NCBI RefSeq assembly: GCF_964355755.1
Contig: NC_092677.1
Coordinates: 20,680,101 to 20,744,100, forward strand
Reading direction: 5' to 3'
Length of the DNA stretch: 64,000 nucleotides
Source of the DNA: Antedon mediterranea
Lineage: Eukaryota > Echinodermata > Crinoidea > Comatulida > Antedonidae
The notes below the pieces were generated by a model. That model was given only the letters and a program-made list of their open reading frames with translations, did not search any database and had not been told where the DNA came from. A program made the position numbers and the translations under genes. Below, one piece after another: positions 62,638 to 64,000 of this stretch. Each line of letters opens with the position of its first letter. The first letter of the stretch is position 1.

Positions 62638-64000
62638 GTTCATTTCGATGAAACTTGGTTACACAAAAACATCAAAGAGCACAAAAGTATTTAAAAACGT
62701 TTTAGACCATTTTGAGCATTTCGACAAAACTTTTTCACACAAAACATCAAAGTGTACAGAATAGCTTCAAATCGCATTTGGAGACGTTTTAACCCATTTT
62801 GAGCATTTCGATAAAATTTTACACACAAAAACATCAAAGTGCACAAAATAGCTTAATATGGTATTTAAAAACGTTTTAGACCATTTTGAGCATTTCAACA
62901 AAACTTTTTCTCATAAAACATCAAAGTGTACAGAATAGCTTCAAATCGCATTTGGAGACGTTTTAGACCATTTTGTGCATTTCGATGAAACTTGGTTACA
63001 CAAAAACATCAAAGTGCTTAAAATCACATTTTGAGCATTTCGTTAAAACTTTTCACACAAAAACATCAAAGTCCACAAAATAGCTTAATATCGTATTTAA
63101 AAACGTTTTAGACCATTTTGAGCATTTCGAAAAAACTTTTCCACACAAAACATCAAAGTTTACAAAATAGCTTCAAATCGCATTTGGAGACGTTTTAGAC
63201 CATTTTGTGATTTTCGAAAAAACTTGTTAACATAAAAACACCAAAGTGCTCAGAATACCTTCAAATCGTGTTTTGAGACGTTTTAGACCATTTTGTAATT
63301 TTCGAAAAAACTTGTTAACATAAAAACACCAAAGTGCTCAGAATACCTTCACATCGCATTTTGAGACGTTTTAGACCATTTTGTGATTTTCGAAAAAACT
63401 TGTTAACATAAAAACACCAAAGTGCTTAGAAAAGCTTGAAATCGCATTTGGAGACGTTTTAGACCATTTTGTGCATTTCGATGAAACTTGGTTAAAGTGC
63501 TTAAAATCACATTTTGAGCATTTCGTTAAAACTTTTCACACAAAAACATCAAAGAGTAAAAAATAGCTTAATATCGTATTTAAAAACGTTTTAGGCCATT
63601 TTGAGCATTTCGACAAAATTTTTTCACACAAAACATCAAAGTGTACAGAATAGCTTTAAATCGCATTTGGAGACGTTTTAGACCATTTTGTTCATTTCGA
63701 TGAAACAAAAACACAAAAACATCAAATTGCACAAAATGGCTTAATATGATATGGGAAAACGTTTTAGACCATTTTGAACATTTCGTTAAAAGTTTTCACA
63801 AAAAAACATCAAAGTCCACAAAATAGCTTAATATTGTATTTAAAAACGTTTTAGACCATTTTGAGCATTTCGAAAAAACTTTTTCACACAAAACATCAAA
63901 GTTTACAAAATAGCTTCAAATCGCATTTGGAGACGTTTTAGACCATTTTGTGATTTTCGAAAAAACTTGTTAACATAAAAACACCAAAGTGCTCAGAATA
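62638..64000 (+). repeat. Satellite to the right edge, block D-like
   Basis: Continues as at 57538 onward, then with the CGTGTTTTGAG, TTGTAATTTTCG and TTCACATCGC units of block D. A unit near 63490 is shortened by 13 bp (CTTGGTTAAAGTGCTT). The array continues past the window edge. Confidence 0.8.

Larger units (their letters stand above)
4191..64000 (+). repeat. Satellite array, right of the transposon
   Basis: Nearly 60 kb of uninterrupted satellite in the same orientation and of the same family as 1-2792. I found no other foreign insertion, no unit on the opposite strand and no gene. Almost every unit carries GACGTTTTAGACCATTTTG or its AAAACG variant. Unit length is mostly 87 or 88 bp. Shorter derivatives arise from defined internal deletions: 5 bp (AAAAAACAACATAAA), 10 bp (CAGAATCGTGTTTT), 12 bp (ACAAAAGTATTTAAA) and 20 bp (AATCACATTTTGAGC). 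Dividing total length by unit length gives about 700-750 units in the window. Confidence 0.97.

Noticed and set aside
1-64000. CRISPR array
   Set aside because: The conserved core and variable parts might suggest repeats and spacers, but the variable parts are themselves related, recur in fixed order and have no cas genes nearby. The pattern is a tandem satellite.
1-64000. CENP-B box
   Set aside because: TTCGNNNNA is present in most units, but the required CGGG half is absent in every type inspected. Kept only as a weak resemblance.

Overview
The window is almost entirely a eukaryotic satellite DNA array. About 62.6 of 64 kb is one AT-rich family (about 33% GC in the unit I counted) of head-to-tail units of mostly 87-88 bp, with shorter derived units of about 58-83 bp. 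I see no unit in inverted orientation. The only non-satellite sequence is a 1,398-bp insertion at 2793-4190. It has terminal inverted repeats, is flanked by TTAA, and carries no recognisable transposase. I find no credible protein gene, rRNA, tRNA or CRISPR array. The short open frames that cross satellite units are by-products of 87-bp (29-codon) units.

Organism: the very long satellite, the higher-order repeat structure and the TIR element point to a eukaryotic chromosome, probably a centromeric or other heterochromatic block. The insertion is rich in AGGCCTA/GCTAGGC-type words. My impression is that such words are common in marine invertebrate genomes, so I lean weakly to a marine metazoan. 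The species cannot be named from this window.

Layout: 1-2792 is HOR-A (2,486-bp period). 2793-4190 is the transposon. 4191-6752 is block D. 6753-12032 holds two more full HOR-A copies and a partial one. 12029-15624 is mixed sequence followed by a second block D. 15625-19260 is mixed A-like and other units. 19261-28570 is HOR-B, a 1,899-bp repeat nested in a 5,609-bp repeat. 28571-36900 is HOR-C (2,171 bp), interrupted by an A-like block at 33229-34750. 36900-44989 is mixed and includes a 712-bp duplication. 44990-51604 is HOR-E (two copies of about 3,307 bp). 51605-54750 is mixed. 54751-64000 holds D-like repeats with periods of 3,335 and 1,766 bp.

Unit types differ clearly from one another, but corresponding units in neighbouring blocks are nearly identical. 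That is the usual signature of higher-order repeats made by unequal exchange or repeated amplification. Shared private variants (5-, 10-, 12- and 20-bp internal deletions, single-base changes, chimeric units) allow the order of events to be partly read. The transposon inserted after the block around it had been amplified: three paralogous sites at 29489, 31660 and 35968 have the same long-range context without it. All periods were obtained by matching anchor words by eye. Block boundaries are arbitrary in phase and, where called approximate, good to within about one unit.
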